NCBI RefSeq assembly: GCF_004118975.1
Contig: NZ_CP035376.1
Span: 2,356,001-2,420,000, forward strand
Direction of reading: 5' to 3'
Source: Luteimonas sp. YGD11-2
GTDB taxonomy: Bacteria > Pseudomonadota > Gammaproteobacteria > Xanthomonadales > Xanthomonadaceae
DNA: 64,000 nucleotides
Numbering within the stretch: position 1 is the stretch's first letter; each line of letters opens with the position of its first letter. The notes under the pieces were generated by a model. It did no database searches. It was given only the letters and a program-made list of their open reading frames with translations, and was not told the origin of the DNA. This document shows positions 47,502 to 56,312 of this stretch, in pieces. A program made the position numbers and the translations under genes.

Positions 47502-48368
47502 ATGAAACCGCAGTGCGGGATTCAGGAGGCGTTAGCTGTGTGCACCCGTGTTGCGACCCGGTTCGCGCGTCATCCGTTCGCGCAGCGCCTGGCGGTCGCG
47601 TTGATCGCGCTTGCCGCCCATGCCGGGCCCGCTGCAGGCGCAGCCGCAGGTCCGCCGCAGGAGGGGGTATCGGCGCCGGCGGCGATGCTGGTGTTCACCC
47701 GCAGCGAGGGTTATCGCCACGCCTCCATTCCCGACGCGGTCGAGACACTGCGCGCGCTCGCCGCGGCCGACGGAATCACCATCGACCACAGCGAGGATCC
47801 AGCCAGCTTCAGTCCGGCCACGCTGGCCAGGTACCGCGTGGTGGTATTCGCCAACACCACCGGACCACTGCTCGACGGTGAGCAGCGCGCCGCATTCGAG
47901 CAGTGGGTGCGCAACGGCGGCGGCTTCATCGGCCTGCATTCCGCCGCCGACACCGCCTACGACTGGCCGTTCTACGGTGAACTGGTGGGCGCGTGGTTCG
48001 AGAGCCATCCGCCCGGACTGCAGCGCGCGCGGGTGCGCTTCGAGGCGCCGGACACCGAGGCCATGCTGGGCCCGTGGCGCGTCACCGACGAGCTGTACGA
48101 CTTCCGCGACAACCCCCGGCCGCAGGTCACCGTGATCGCGGCCCTGCACGATCGCGAGGACACCGGCGGCATGGGCGATGACCACCCGATCGCCTGGTGC
48201 CACCAGCGCCTCGGCGGCCGCGCCTGGTACACCGGGCTCGGCCATGACCCGCGCATCTACGCCGATCCGGTGTTCCGCGCGCTGCTGCGCGGCGGCCTGC
48301 ACTACGCGCTCGGTATGCGCGCGCGTTGCGACGAAGTGTCATCCGACCCGGCTAACATGGCGCGATGA
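47502..48368 (+). CDS. ThuA domain-containing protein
   Basis: A 288-residue exported protein. After a hydrophobic leader (about residues 29-47) comes a ThuA-type class I glutamine amidotransferase-like domain: LVFTRSEGYRHASIPDAVE, VVVFANTTGPLLD, NGGGFIGLHSAADTAYDWP and ARAWYTGLGHD-like GRAWYTGLGHDPR. ThuA proteins act on trehalose, trehalulose or related carbohydrates; the exact substrate is unknown. Its stop overlaps the start of the phosphodiesterase gene by 4 bp. Confidence 0.9.
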   Translation: MKPQCGIQEALAVCTRVATRFARHPFAQRLAVALIALAAHAGPAAGAAAGPPQEGVSAPAAMLVFTRSEGYRHASIPDAVETLRALAAADGITIDHSEDPASFSPATLARYRVVVFANTTGPLLDGEQRAAFEQWVRNGGGFIGLHSAADTAYDWPFYGELVGAWFESHPPGLQRARVRFEAPDTEAMLGPWRVTDELYDFRDNPRPQVTVIAALHDREDTGGMGDDHPIAWCHQRLGGRAWYTGLGHDPRIYADPVFRALLRGGLHYALGMRARCDEVSSDPANMAR

Positions 48369-49606
48369 TGTCCTGCCGTTTCCTGCTGGCCGCCATCGCG
48401 GCCTGCCTGCTGTGCGCCTGTTCCGCGACCCTGTCCTCCGCCACCCCTGGCGGCGATGCGCCGACCCTGTTGCTGGTGTCGCTGGATGGCGTGCATCCCG
48501 ACATGCTCGGCCGTGGCGATACCCCGCACCTCGACCGCCTCGCCCGCGAGGGCGTGCGCGCCGCCTGGATGCAGCCGTCGTATCCGGCGCTGACCTTCCC
48601 GAACCACTACACGCTGGTCACCGGCCTGCGCCCGGACCGCCACGGCATGGTCCACAACTCGATGTACGACGAGGACCTCGGCGCATTCGCGCTCAAGGAC
48701 CGCGACGCCGTGGGCGATGGCCGCTGGTGGGGCGGCGAGCCGCTGTGGGTGACCGCCGAACGCGCCGGCCTGCCGACCGCGACGATGTTCTGGCCGGGCA
48801 GCGAGGCGCCGGTGCAGGGCGTGCGCCCCACCCGCTGGTATCCCTACGAGGACGGGCTTGCGCTCGAGGTCCGCATCGACCGCGTGCTCGGCTGGCTGTC
48901 GGAGCCCGCAGCGACGCGGCCACAGCTGGCGACGCTGTACTTCGAGCATCCCGACCACGCCGGCCATGGCTACGGGCCGGCTTCGCCGCAGCTGCATGCC
49001 GCGCTGCGCGACGTGGATGCGGCGATCGGCGACCTGCTCTCGGCGATCGCGTCGCGCGGACTCCGCGACCGCGTGAACCTGGTCATCGTCTCCGACCACG
49101 GCATGGCGCCGGTTCCACCCGGCCAGGTGGTGGCGGTGGAGGACATGGTGGACCCGGCCGATGCGCAGGTGGTCAGCACCGGCCAGGTGGTGGGCTTCCG
49201 GCCGCGCCCCGGGCGCGAGGCCGCCGCTGCCGCCGCACTGCTGGGTGCGCACGAACGCTACGACTGCTGGCGACGCGAGGCCCTTCCCGCCCGCTGGCAG
49301 TACGGCCAACACCCGCGGGTGCCGCCGATCGTCTGCCAGATGCACGTCGGCTGGGACGCGGTGCCACGTGCGAATCTCGCCCGGCGCCCCGACCGCACCC
49401 GCGGCTCGCACGGGTACGACCCGGCAGCGCCGGAAATGCGCGCGGTCTTCATCGCGCACGGGCCGGCGTTCCGCAGCGGTACCGAGTTGCCCGGCTTCGA
49501 CAATGTCGACGTCTATCCGTTGCTTGCGCGGCTGCTGGGCGTCGAGCCTGCGGAGCACGATGGCGATGCGCGCACCCTGCTGCCGGCGCTGCGCGACGAC
49601 AGGTAG
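48365..49606 (+). CDS. NPP-type nucleotide pyrophosphatase/phosphodiesterase, alkaline phosphatase superfamily
   Basis: A 413-residue protein with a lipoprotein-like leader (LLAAIAACLLCACSA). The catalytic Thr is in YPALTFPNHYTLVTGL, with metal ligands in LVSLDGVHPDM, YFEHPDHAGHGYGP, VSDHGMAPV and RGSHGYD. It matches the bacterial NPP group typified by the Xanthomonas enzyme, which hydrolyses nucleotide phosphodiesters. It is coupled to the ThuA gene; the two may salvage extracellular sugar or nucleotide derivatives. Confidence 0.93.
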   Translation: MMSCRFLLAAIAACLLCACSATLSSATPGGDAPTLLLVSLDGVHPDMLGRGDTPHLDRLAREGVRAAWMQPSYPALTFPNHYTLVTGLRPDRHGMVHNSMYDEDLGAFALKDRDAVGDGRWWGGEPLWVTAERAGLPTATMFWPGSEAPVQGVRPTRWYPYEDGLALEVRIDRVLGWLSEPAATRPQLATLYFEHPDHAGHGYGPASPQLHAALRDVDAAIGDLLSAIASRGLRDRVNLVIVSDHGMAPVPPGQVVAVEDMVDPADAQVVSTGQVVGFRPRPGREAAAAAALLGAHERYDCWRREALPARWQYGQHPRVPPIVCQMHVGWDAVPRANLARRPDRTRGSHGYDPAAPEMRAVFIAHGPAFRSGTELPGFDNVDVYPLLARLLGVEPAEHDGDARTLLPALRDDR

Positions 49607-49775
49607 CGTGACACCCGCGGCGCGCGGCCGAGCCACCTCCCGCGACGGCGATGTGCCGACAGTCATCCGGTCCGCGTTCCCCCCGGCAGATGGCGCGACG
49701 CGACACCGCAACAGCGCCGGCATCCATGTCCGGAAACGGCCAGTCGCACCCCGGGCGCGGTGCTAGCCTGCATCC

Positions 49776-51332
49776 ATGACGAACACGCCCGCCCTGGCCC
49801 CGGATCTCTGCGAGCGTGCGCGGCTCAGCCGCGACGCGCGCTTCGACGGGCTGTTCTTCACCGCGGTGCGCAGCACGGGCATCTACTGCCGCCCGGTCTG
49901 CCCGGCACCGGCGCCCAAACGCGAGAACGTCGACTACTACCCGAGCGCGGCCGCCGCCGAAGCCGCGGGCTTCCGGCCCTGCCTGCGCTGCCGGCCGGAG
50001 CTCGCACCCGGCGAAGGCTCCTGGCGCCGCGGCGACGATACCCTTGCGCGTGCGCTGCAGCTGATCGAGGACGGCGCGCTGGCCGACGCACCGCTGGCGA
50101 CGCTTGCCGCACGCGTGCAGCTGGGCGAGCGCCAGCTGCGGCGATTGTTCGTGGAGCGTATCGGCGCGGCGCCGATCGCGGTCCACACCACCCGACGGCT
50201 GCTGTTCGCCAAACAGCTGCTCACCGAGACCTCGTTGCCGGTCACCACGGTTGCGCTGGAGTCCGGCTTCGGCAGCCTGCGTCGTTTCAACGCGGCCTTC
50301 CGCGAGGCCTACGCCCTGGCGCCGCGCGATCTGCGCCGCCAGGTCGCCGAGGTCGGCGACGGCCCGCTGGTGCTGCGGCTGGGTTACCGGCCGCCGTACG
50401 ACTTCGATGCGATGCTGGACTTCTTCCGCGGCCGTGCACTGCCCGGCATCGAACAGGTCGACGCGCACGGCTATGCCCGGGTGTTCGATGCCGGCGACAC
50501 GGTCGGCTGGTTGCGCGTGGGCCATTGGCCGTCGCCGGCACATGCGCCGGTGCATGCGCTGCGGCTGGAGCTGCAGGGCGCGCCGGCCGGCAGCCTGCTT
50601 GCAATCGTGCAGCGGGTGCGGCGCATGTTCGATCTGGACGCGGACCCGCAGGCGATTGCAGCGGTGCTGGCGCGCGATGCACGGCTGGCGCCGTTGCTCG
50701 CCGCACGCCCCGGACTGCGCATCCCCAGTGGCTGGGACGGGTTCGAGATCGCCGTGCGCGCGGTGGTCGGGCAGCAGGTCAGCGTGGCCGCGGCACGCAC
50801 GGTCACCACGCGCCTGGCCGCGCGCCACGGCAGACGCGTGCCGGACGCGCTTGCCGCCGCGGGTTACGCGCAGCTGTTTCCGGATCCCGCGACGCTGGCC
50901 GATGCCGACCTCGATCGCCTGGGCCTGCCGGCCACGCGCGCCGCCGCGGTACGCGCGATCGCCGGCGCAGTGGCGGATGGGCGCGTCGGCTTCCGCGTCG
51001 ACGGCACGCTCGAGGACTTCGTCGCCGGCTGGACCGCGCTGCCCGGCATCGGGCCGTGGACGGCGCAGTACATCGCGCTGCGCGCACTCGGGCACCCGGA
51101 TGCCTTCCCGGCCGGGGACCTGGTGCTGCAGCGCGCGGTGCCGGATGACGGCAGCCGCCTGTCCGAGCGCGCATTGCGCATGCGCGCCGAAGCCTGGCGA
51201 CCATGGCGCGGCTACGCGGTCATCCAGCTGTGGCGTGACGCGATGGCCATGCCGTCAGGGGCCGTCACGGCGCCAGCTGCATCCGCCTCCCATCCGATTC
51301 CCCGCGGCGTGCGCCGCAGGAGTGCCGCATGA
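49776..51332 (+). CDS. Ada/AlkA fusion: methyl-sensing AraC regulator with 3-methyladenine glycosylase
   Basis: A 518-residue fusion. Residues about 1-80 are the Ada metal domain with four Cys (GIYCRPVCPAPAP, FRPCLRCRPE), where the first Cys takes methyl groups from phosphotriesters. Residues about 85-185 are an AraC DNA-binding domain. Residues about 195-500 are an AlkA-type glycosylase with the helix-hairpin-helix LPGIGPWTAQYIALRALG and the catalytic Asp in FPAGDLVL. It would both sense alkylation and excise 3-methyladenine. The missing O6-methyltransferase function is supplied by ogt, whose start overlaps its stop by 4 bp. Confidence 0.95.
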   Translation: MTNTPALAPDLCERARLSRDARFDGLFFTAVRSTGIYCRPVCPAPAPKRENVDYYPSAAAAEAAGFRPCLRCRPELAPGEGSWRRGDDTLARALQLIEDGALADAPLATLAARVQLGERQLRRLFVERIGAAPIAVHTTRRLLFAKQLLTETSLPVTTVALESGFGSLRRFNAAFREAYALAPRDLRRQVAEVGDGPLVLRLGYRPPYDFDAMLDFFRGRALPGIEQVDAHGYARVFDAGDTVGWLRVGHWPSPAHAPVHALRLELQGAPAGSLLAIVQRVRRMFDLDADPQAIAAVLARDARLAPLLAARPGLRIPSGWDGFEIAVRAVVGQQVSVAAARTVTTRLAARHGRRVPDALAAAGYAQLFPDPATLADADLDRLGLPATRAAAVRAIAGAVADGRVGFRVDGTLEDFVAGWTALPGIGPWTAQYIALRALGHPDAFPAGDLVLQRAVPDDGSRLSERALRMRAEAWRPWRGYAVIQLWRDAMAMPSGAVTAPAASASHPIPRGVRRRSAA

Positions 51333-51823
51333 GCATCCACTACACCCATGTCGACAGCCCGGTCGGCCCGCTGCTGGTCGCCGCCTCCGACGCCGGCCTG
51401 CATGCGATCGCGTTCCCTGAAAACCGCCACCCGGTGCGCATCGGCGATGACTGGACCCGCGGCGGGCATCCGCTGATCGAGGAGGCCCATCGCCAGCTCG
51501 CGGCCTACTTCGGCGGCGAGCGTCGCGAGTTCGATCTGCCGCTGGCACCGCGCGGCACCGAGTTCCAGCGCGCGGTGTGGCAGGCGCTGGCGGCCATTCC
51601 CTACGGCAGCACCGAGAGCTACGCGCAGCTGGCGATGCGGCTGGGCCGCCGCGGCGCCGCACGCGCGGTGGGCGCGGCCAATGGCCGCAACCCGCTGCCG
51701 ATCGTGCTGCCCTGCCATCGCGTGATCGGCGCCAGCGGCGGCCTCACCGGCTTCGGCGGCGGCCTGCCGACGAAGCGCTATCTGCTGGCGCTGGAAGGTG
51801 CGCTGCCGCAGGCCCTGCTGTAA
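51329..51823 (+). CDS. ogt: Methylated-DNA--[protein]-cysteine S-methyltransferase
   Basis: A 164-residue suicide repair protein that takes methyl groups from O6-methylguanine. The active site PCHRVIG is present, with the helix-turn-helix EFQRAVWQALAAIPYGSTESY and the C-terminal GFGGGLPTKRYLLALEG. A ribosome site CAGGAG lies upstream of ATG 51329. Coupled to the Ada/AlkA gene and probably induced with it. Confidence 0.96.
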   Translation: MSIHYTHVDSPVGPLLVAASDAGLHAIAFPENRHPVRIGDDWTRGGHPLIEEAHRQLAAYFGGERREFDLPLAPRGTEFQRAVWQALAAIPYGSTESYAQLAMRLGRRGAARAVGAANGRNPLPIVLPCHRVIGASGGLTGFGGGLPTKRYLLALEGALPQALL

Positions 51824-51843
51824 CGCAGGCCACGTCGCAACCG

Positions 51844-53481
51844 CTAGCGCCGCTCGGCACGCATGACGTTGCCGCCCTGGTGCAGTTCCAGCCCGGCCAC
51901 GGCACCGTCGGCATCGCGCTGGAAGCGGATCTCGATGCCGAACGCCGGCGCCGCGAAGACATCGGCGCTGGCGGTGGCGGCAAGCGCGAATTCGCCCTGC
52001 CCGGTCGCCTGCGCGTACAGCCCGCCCTCGCGTTCGCGCACGTCGAGTTCGAAGCCCGGCATCAGCGGATAGCTGCCCGCATAGCCGCGCAGGACCTCGG
52101 CCGGCGGCAGCGGCTGCGCGGGCGCCTCCGGCCCCGCCCGTCGCGCGCGCAGCTCGCCGCCGCCCTGCACCCAGACGAAACCGTACCCGCCATCCGCCGC
52201 GCGCTGCGGCCGCAGCACCGCGTCGACCCCGCGCAGGTGGAACTCGCCGGCGTCGTCGTATCCGAACGCCAGCTCGGGCTGGCCAAGGGCCTGCACCACC
52301 AGCTCATCGCCGCGCCGCGACAGGGTGAGCATTCCGGCGCCCTCGAGCTGGTAATCGCCTGCCAGTGCATCCAGCAGCTCGCCGGGCGGTGTCGCCGGTC
52401 GTCGCGGCACACCGGGCGATGCCTCCAGCCCGAGCAGATGCAGGCCGAGTCGGCCAAGGCCACCCATCGTATGCACGGCAGTGTCCGACAGCAGCACCAC
52501 CGCCCGGCCCTGCCCGCGATCGAACGCGACCAGGGACGAAAACCCGCCGGTGCCGCCCTCGTGCACATGCACCGTGTGGCCTTCCGGCGTGGCCAGCATC
52601 CAGTTCATCGCGATGCCCTCGCGCACCGGCTGCTGCGTGCGCACCAGCGCAGCCGCGACCGGCGCATCCACCTGCCCGAGCTGGGCCTGCGTGTAACGCA
52701 CCATGTCGTCGAGGGTGGCGCGCACGCCGCCCACGCCGGCCATGTCGACCGGGAAGGTCCATGCGCTGGTCGGCTGCCCGCCGGGCAGACGGCCCTGCAC
52801 GGCCGTCACCCCTTCGGGTGCCTGGGCGACATACGCATCGCGCATCCCCAGCGGTTGGAACAGCTCGCGGGCGAGCAGTGATTCGAAGTCGGTGCCCGCA
52901 CGCTTCGCCAGGGCCCACGACAGCACCATCGACGCGAAGTTGGAATACGCGACCTGCGTGCCGGGTGCCTGTGCCAGCCGCACATCCGCCAGCGACGTCA
53001 GCAGCGCGTCCTCGTCCAGCGCGGCATAGGGGTTGGCGGGATCGGCAATGCGCATCCGCGACGGCAATGCCGGCAGCCCGGAGGTGTGGGTGACCACATG
53101 CCGCAGCAGGATCGGCTGGCCTTCGAACTCCGGCACCCGGGTACCGGCAGGCAGCAGGCTCGCGAGCGGATCGTCCAGCGACAGTTCTCCGCGTTCGATC
53201 AGCGTCGCCAGCAGTGCGGCGGTCATGGTCTTGGTGACCGAGCCGATCTCGAACGCCACGCGGCCCTCGATGCGCGACTGCGCCGCCGGGTCGACACAGC
53301 GGTACGCGCGCTCGACGCGCTCACCATCGATCACCGCGGCGGCGATGCAGGCGCCGCTGCGATCGCCGTCCAGGCGCTGGTCCAGCGCACGTTCGAGCGA
53401 TGGCAGGGCCGCGGCCTGTGCGAGGGGCAACGCGCCCATCAGGGCGACCACGAGCGGGGCGAGGCGACGGGAAGCACGCAT
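51844..53481 (-). CDS. Serine beta-lactamase-like hydrolase (class C/EstB fold)
   Basis: A 545-residue exported protein. ATG 53481, with GGAGGAATCC just before it, gives a signal peptide (RRLAPLVVALMGALPLAQA). The beta-lactamase-type domain has SVTK (nucleophile Ser and Lys), YSN for the Tyr motif, and HEGGTGGF near the KTG position. A C-terminal beta-barrel-like extension of about 150 residues resembles DUF3471-type tails. Such proteins are usually peptidases or esterases, so antibiotic hydrolysis is not implied. It follows the ECF sigma pair on the same strand. Confidence 0.88.
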   Translation of the reverse strand: MRASRRLAPLVVALMGALPLAQAAALPSLERALDQRLDGDRSGACIAAAVIDGERVERAYRCVDPAAQSRIEGRVAFEIGSVTKTMTAALLATLIERGELSLDDPLASLLPAGTRVPEFEGQPILLRHVVTHTSGLPALPSRMRIADPANPYAALDEDALLTSLADVRLAQAPGTQVAYSNFASMVLSWALAKRAGTDFESLLARELFQPLGMRDAYVAQAPEGVTAVQGRLPGGQPTSAWTFPVDMAGVGGVRATLDDMVRYTQAQLGQVDAPVAAALVRTQQPVREGIAMNWMLATPEGHTVHVHEGGTGGFSSLVAFDRGQGRAVVLLSDTAVHTMGGLGRLGLHLLGLEASPGVPRRPATPPGELLDALAGDYQLEGAGMLTLSRRGDELVVQALGQPELAFGYDDAGEFHLRGVDAVLRPQRAADGGYGFVWVQGGGELRARRAGPEAPAQPLPPAEVLRGYAGSYPLMPGFELDVREREGGLYAQATGQGEFALAATASADVFAAPAFGIEIRFQRDADGAVAGLELHQGGNVMRAERR

Positions 53482-53503
53482 CTGGATTCCTCCTGGAAGA
53501 ACG

Positions 53504-54118
53504 TCATGGCAACGGGGTCCGTTCCGGCCGTTGCGTGCCGGTGGCGGACAGCGTATCGATCTGCTGCTGCAATGCATCCGCATGCCGGCGGAAGCGGGTA
53601 CGCGCGACATGCACGTTCCACCATGCGATCGCGGCACCCAGCGCCAGGCACGCACCGAGATAGGCAAGTGCGCCGGGCGTCGGCCCGGACGCGGCCAGCG
53701 TCAGCCCGACCAGGCCCACCAGTGCGGGCGCCACGTACCACAGCCAGGCGCGTTCCAGCATCCGTGCCTGGGTGATGGCCAGTTGGCGGCGGCGTTCGAG
53801 ATGCTGCAGCAGCGGCACTGCGGGGTCGGCTTCCGAAAGATGGGCGCGGCCGCGATGCAGCCACACGGGAATGGACACCGCCCACGCCACCAGCCAGACG
53901 GCAAAGGCCAGCTCCAGCCAGGCGCGTTCGAGCGCGGCCACCAGGGCGATGCCGGAAAACGCCAGCGCAACCACCACCGCTGCGATCACCTCGATGCGGT
54001 CGCGGCGGCGCACCTGTTTCGCGAGCGCGTCGTCGCGACGGCGCAGCGCGTCGATCGCAATCGTCCCGGCATCGGCCGGCTGCTGCTGCCATCGTTCGCG
54101 GATACGGTCCCAGTCCAT
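53504..54118 (-). CDS. Membrane protein co-transcribed with the ECF sigma factor (possible anti-sigma)
   Basis: A 204-residue protein starting 1 bp after the sigma gene stop. The N-terminal 45 residues (MDWDRIRERWQQQP) are soluble and charged, followed by four hydrophobic segments in two pairs (VIAAVVVALAFSGIALVAAL, LAFAVWLVAWAVSIPVWL and a later pair) and a charged tail. Position and topology fit a membrane partner or anti-sigma factor, but no zinc anti-sigma HxxxCxxC motif is present. Confidence 0.75.
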   Translation of the reverse strand: MDWDRIRERWQQQPADAGTIAIDALRRRDDALAKQVRRRDRIEVIAAVVVALAFSGIALVAALERAWLELAFAVWLVAWAVSIPVWLHRGRAHLSEADPAVPLLQHLERRRQLAITQARMLERAWLWYVAPALVGLVGLTLAASGPTPGALAYLGACLALGAAIAWWNVHVARTRFRRHADALQQQIDTLSATGTQRPERTPLP

Positions 54119-54119
54119 G

Positions 54120-54596
54120 TCAGTCCTCCAGGAAGCGCGTTTCGAATGCCTGCCGCAGGCGGGTCATGCGGATGGCCACGGCGTTCGGCGTCAGCCCCAG
54201 CACGTCGGCGATCTGCTCGCGCGGCAGGCCCTCGAGATCGAGCAGCAGCACGCTGCGCGACAGCGGATCGAGCCCGGCGAGGAAGGCATCCAGCACGTGC
54301 AGCGGATCCCCGGGCTGGCCGCTGTCGCCGGGCTCGGCGATCCCGTCCAGCGGACTGTGCAGCAGGCGCGGCCTGCGGATCTGGCTGAGCGCGGTGTTGA
54401 GGGCGACGCGGTACACCCAGGTCGACTGCTGCGCACGTCCGTCGAAACTGCCGAAGCTGCGCCACAGCTGCAGGCACATCTCCTGCAGCAGGTCCTGCCA
54501 GTCGTCGGCGCCGGCATAGCGCCGCGCCAGACGCACCAGCGCCGGGCGGCTTTCGTCCAGCATCCGCGAGAACTCGCGTTCGATCTCCGTGCGCAC
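54120..54596 (-). CDS. ECF-family RNA polymerase sigma factor
   Basis: A 158-residue sigma-70 group 4 factor. Region 2 is seen in LVRLARRYAGADDWQDLLQEMCLQLW and region 4 in LPREQIADVLGLTPNAVAIRMTRLRQAF, a helix-turn-helix for the -35 box. The start is GTG 54596; an in-frame ATG at 54563 is possible. The IS3 element starts only 146 bp upstream, so native upstream control may be altered. It leads sigma-membrane protein-hydrolase. Confidence 0.92.
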   Translation of the reverse strand: MRTEIEREFSRMLDESRPALVRLARRYAGADDWQDLLQEMCLQLWRSFGSFDGRAQQSTWVYRVALNTALSQIRRPRLLHSPLDGIAEPGDSGQPGDPLHVLDAFLAGLDPLSRSVLLLDLEGLPREQIADVLGLTPNAVAIRMTRLRQAFETRFLED

Positions 54597-54741
54597 CAGC
54601 AGGCTGCTCGTTGGATGGGTTCGAAAGATTAGTCGCGCGGCCGGGGGGAAATTTTCAGTTCACCTCCCAACTCCAGGGAGATGCCGTACGGCTGACACGC
54701 TTCCGTCGTGCCGCGTCTTCCATCGTGCACACGGGGGCGTT

Positions 54742-54770
54742 TGAACCTGTCCCGCCAGAACGGACGCCAG
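54742..54770 (+). repeat. Left terminal inverted repeat of the IS3 element
   Basis: Begins TGAACCTGTCCCGCC and ends at the GGACGCCAG segment; 25 of 29 positions match the right end. Confidence 0.85.
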
Positions 54771-54805
54771 GAACGCGATACCTTTCGCCGCACCTGGAGG
54801 TTCCG

Positions 54806-55099
54806 ATGCAACCTGTTCCCCGTCGTCGCTATACCGACGACTTCAAGGCCCAAGCAATCGCCCTGGCCGAAGCGATTGGCCCGACCAAGGCCGCCCGGCA
54901 GCTGGACATGTCGGTCAAGACGTTGGGCAATTGGCTGGACGCTTCACGATCCGGTCGTCCCCACAGCTCGCCCGGCCGCAAGCCGGTCACCGACCTGGAG
55001 AGCGAGGTGGCCCGGCTGCGGGCCGAGAACGCCACGCTCAAGATGGAGCGCGAGATCCTGAAAAAAGCGACGGCGTTCTTCGCCAGGGAGTCCAAGTGA
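54806..55099 (+). CDS. IS3-family transposase OrfA
   Basis: A 97-residue DNA-binding subunit of the IS3 transposase. It has a helix-turn-helix (YTDDFKAQAIALAEAIG, AARQLDMSVKTLGNWL) and a leucine-zipper region (LESEVARLRAENATLKMERE) ending EILKKATAFFA. A run AAAAAAG at 55061-55067 may promote minus-one frameshifting into OrfB. ATG 54806 lies in the family-typical position after the terminal repeat, with GGAGG upstream. Confidence 0.93.
   Translation: MQPVPRRRYTDDFKAQAIALAEAIGPTKAARQLDMSVKTLGNWLDASRSGRPHSSPGRKPVTDLESEVARLRAENATLKMEREILKKATAFFARESK
55061..55067 (+). promoter_or_regulatory. Candidate minus-one frameshift site in the IS3 element
   Basis: Six A plus G in orfA, placed in-frame as AAA AAA GCG. 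IS3 elements often make an OrfAB fusion here. The phase is not the canonical A-AAA-AAG, and the GTGA overlap offers reinitiation instead. Confidence 0.45.
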
Positions 55100-55956
55100 G
55101 GTACGCCTTCGTCGCTCGGCAACGGACTCGCTATCCGCTCAGGCTGCTGTGCCGCGTGCTCGCGGTTTCGGTCTCGGGCTTCCATGACTATCTGCACCGA
55201 CAGGGCCGTCCGGATCCGGAGGCGGTCTTGCGGGCCGAACTGCGCACGATCCACGCGGGGAGCCGTGGGACCTATGGTCGCCCGCGGATGGTGCAGGCGC
55301 TGCGCGCCTGCGCCCACGCGGTGGGCCACAAGCGTGTGGCCCGGCTGATGCGCGAAGAGGGCTTACGCGGCAAGGCCAAGGGCCGCTTCACGCCCCGCAC
55401 CACCGACAGCCGGCACCGCCAGCCGGTGGCCGACAACCGGCTGGACCGCCGGTTCGCCGTGGACAGCTCCGTCCTCGCCTGGGTCGGCGACATCACCTAC
55501 ATCCCCACCCGCGAAGGCTCGCTCTACCTGGCCGCGGTGCTCGATCTGCGAACCCGGCAGGTGCTGGGTTACAGCCTCTGCGAGCGCATGCCCGATGACC
55601 TGGTGCGGCAGGCCTTCCTCAACGCTTGGTCGGCCTCACCAGTCGCCGCTGGCGCGCTGTTCCACTCCGACCGCGGCAGCCAATACGCCAGCAGCGCCTT
55701 CACCAGGACACTGGCCGCGCATGGCTTCGAGCCAAGCATGAGCCGCAAGGGCAATTGCTGGGACAACGCTGTGGCGGAGAGCTTCTTCGCCACGCTCAAG
55801 AACGAGGAGGTCACCGGCGTATACGCCACCAAGGCCGCCGCCCACGCGGCAATCGCAAGCTACATCCACGGCTTCTACAACCCCGCGCGCCTGCACTCGG
55901 CGCTTGGCTACCGGGCACCCAATGACTACGCCCGAGAATTGAGGCAGGCCGCCTGA
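55096..55956 (+). CDS. IS3-family transposase OrfB, DDE catalytic subunit
   Basis: About 286 residues in the minus-one frame relative to orfA. GTG 55096 overlaps the orfA TGA. The integrase core carries Asp in WVGDITYIPT, Asp in FHSDRGSQY and Glu in NCWDNAVAESFFATLKNE, the full DDE triad. The C-terminal FYNPARLHSALGYRAP is typical. No internal stops, so the element looks intact and may still move. Confidence 0.93.
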   Translation: MRYAFVARQRTRYPLRLLCRVLAVSVSGFHDYLHRQGRPDPEAVLRAELRTIHAGSRGTYGRPRMVQALRACAHAVGHKRVARLMREEGLRGKAKGRFTPRTTDSRHRQPVADNRLDRRFAVDSSVLAWVGDITYIPTREGSLYLAAVLDLRTRQVLGYSLCERMPDDLVRQAFLNAWSASPVAAGALFHSDRGSQYASSAFTRTLAAHGFEPSMSRKGNCWDNAVAESFFATLKNEEVTGVYATKAAAHAAIASYIHGFYNPARLHSALGYRAPNDYARELRQAA

Positions 55957-55967
55957 CCCAGCGCTTC

Positions 55968-55996
55968 TTGGCGTCCGTTTTCGGGGGACAGGTTCA
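55968..55996 (-). repeat. Right terminal inverted repeat of the IS3 element
   Basis: Reads TGAACCTGTCCCCCGAAAAC on the minus strand and mirrors the left end. Confidence 0.85.
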
Positions 55997-56112
55997 GTGC
56001 TCCCCGGCCGGAGTTCGCGTCCAGCTACCACGGCCGGCCGCCGGCCATCCATGGCCGGCTGTGCGCACACCCCCCGGTGCACGCGACGGGCTTCGGCGTT
56101 CGCGGGCTTCGG
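55997..56112. repeat. Palindromic repeat A, copy 1 (left end cut by IS)
   Basis: Directly after the IS right end, about 115 bp closely match repeat A copy 2 at 60661-60782. The core is CCGGCCAT-CC-ATGGCCGG. The outer arm GGGTGTGCTCCC seen in copy 2 starts here only at GTGCTCC, so the IS truncates it. The stretch from 55957 to 56528 holds no gene, only the IS end, A1, a hairpin cluster and B1. Confidence 0.8.
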
Positions 56113-56151
56113 CACGGAGAGCAGTGCCGCCGCCGAAGTCGCTGCAACAAC

Positions 56152-56252
56152 CCTTCTCCCGCTCACGGGAGAAGGTGCCCGAAGGGGCGGATGAGGGCTT
56201 CGTCCTGCGCGGCGTGACCCTCACCCTGCCCCTCTCTGCAAGCGAGAGAGGG
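56152..56252. repeat. Intergenic palindrome cluster, same type as 6681-6723
   Basis: Hairpins CCTTCTCCCG/CGGGAGAAGG (56152-56175), GCCC-GAA-GGGGC (about 56177-56188) and CCCTCTCT/AGAGAGGG (56230-56252). The order and motifs mirror the element near ppnN in reverse orientation. Probably a dispersed xanthomonad repeat. Confidence 0.7.
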
Positions 56253-56312
56253 TTCCGAAGCCATCAGTCGTCTGTCCTGTGCCGTTGACCTTCTTCCAGA
56301 ATCGACGACAGG

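Larger units (their letters stand above)
54742..55996 (+). mobile_element. Complete IS3-family insertion sequence (1,255 bp)
   Basis: Terminal inverted repeats of 29 bp (54742-54770 and 55968-55996) both begin TGAACCTGTCCC and match at 25 of 29 positions. Inside are orfA and orfB in overlapping frames. Flanking bases (GTT on the left, GTG on the right) show no clear target duplication. Element size, gene order and DDE motifs match IS3-family elements. The left end is 146 bp from the ECF sigma start; the right end abuts repeat A1. Confidence 0.93.

Noticed and set aside
51844..53481. Antibiotic-resistance beta-lactamase
   Set aside because: SVTK, YSN and a long C-terminal extension fit the EstB/peptidase-like serine hydrolases; resistance cannot be claimed from this.
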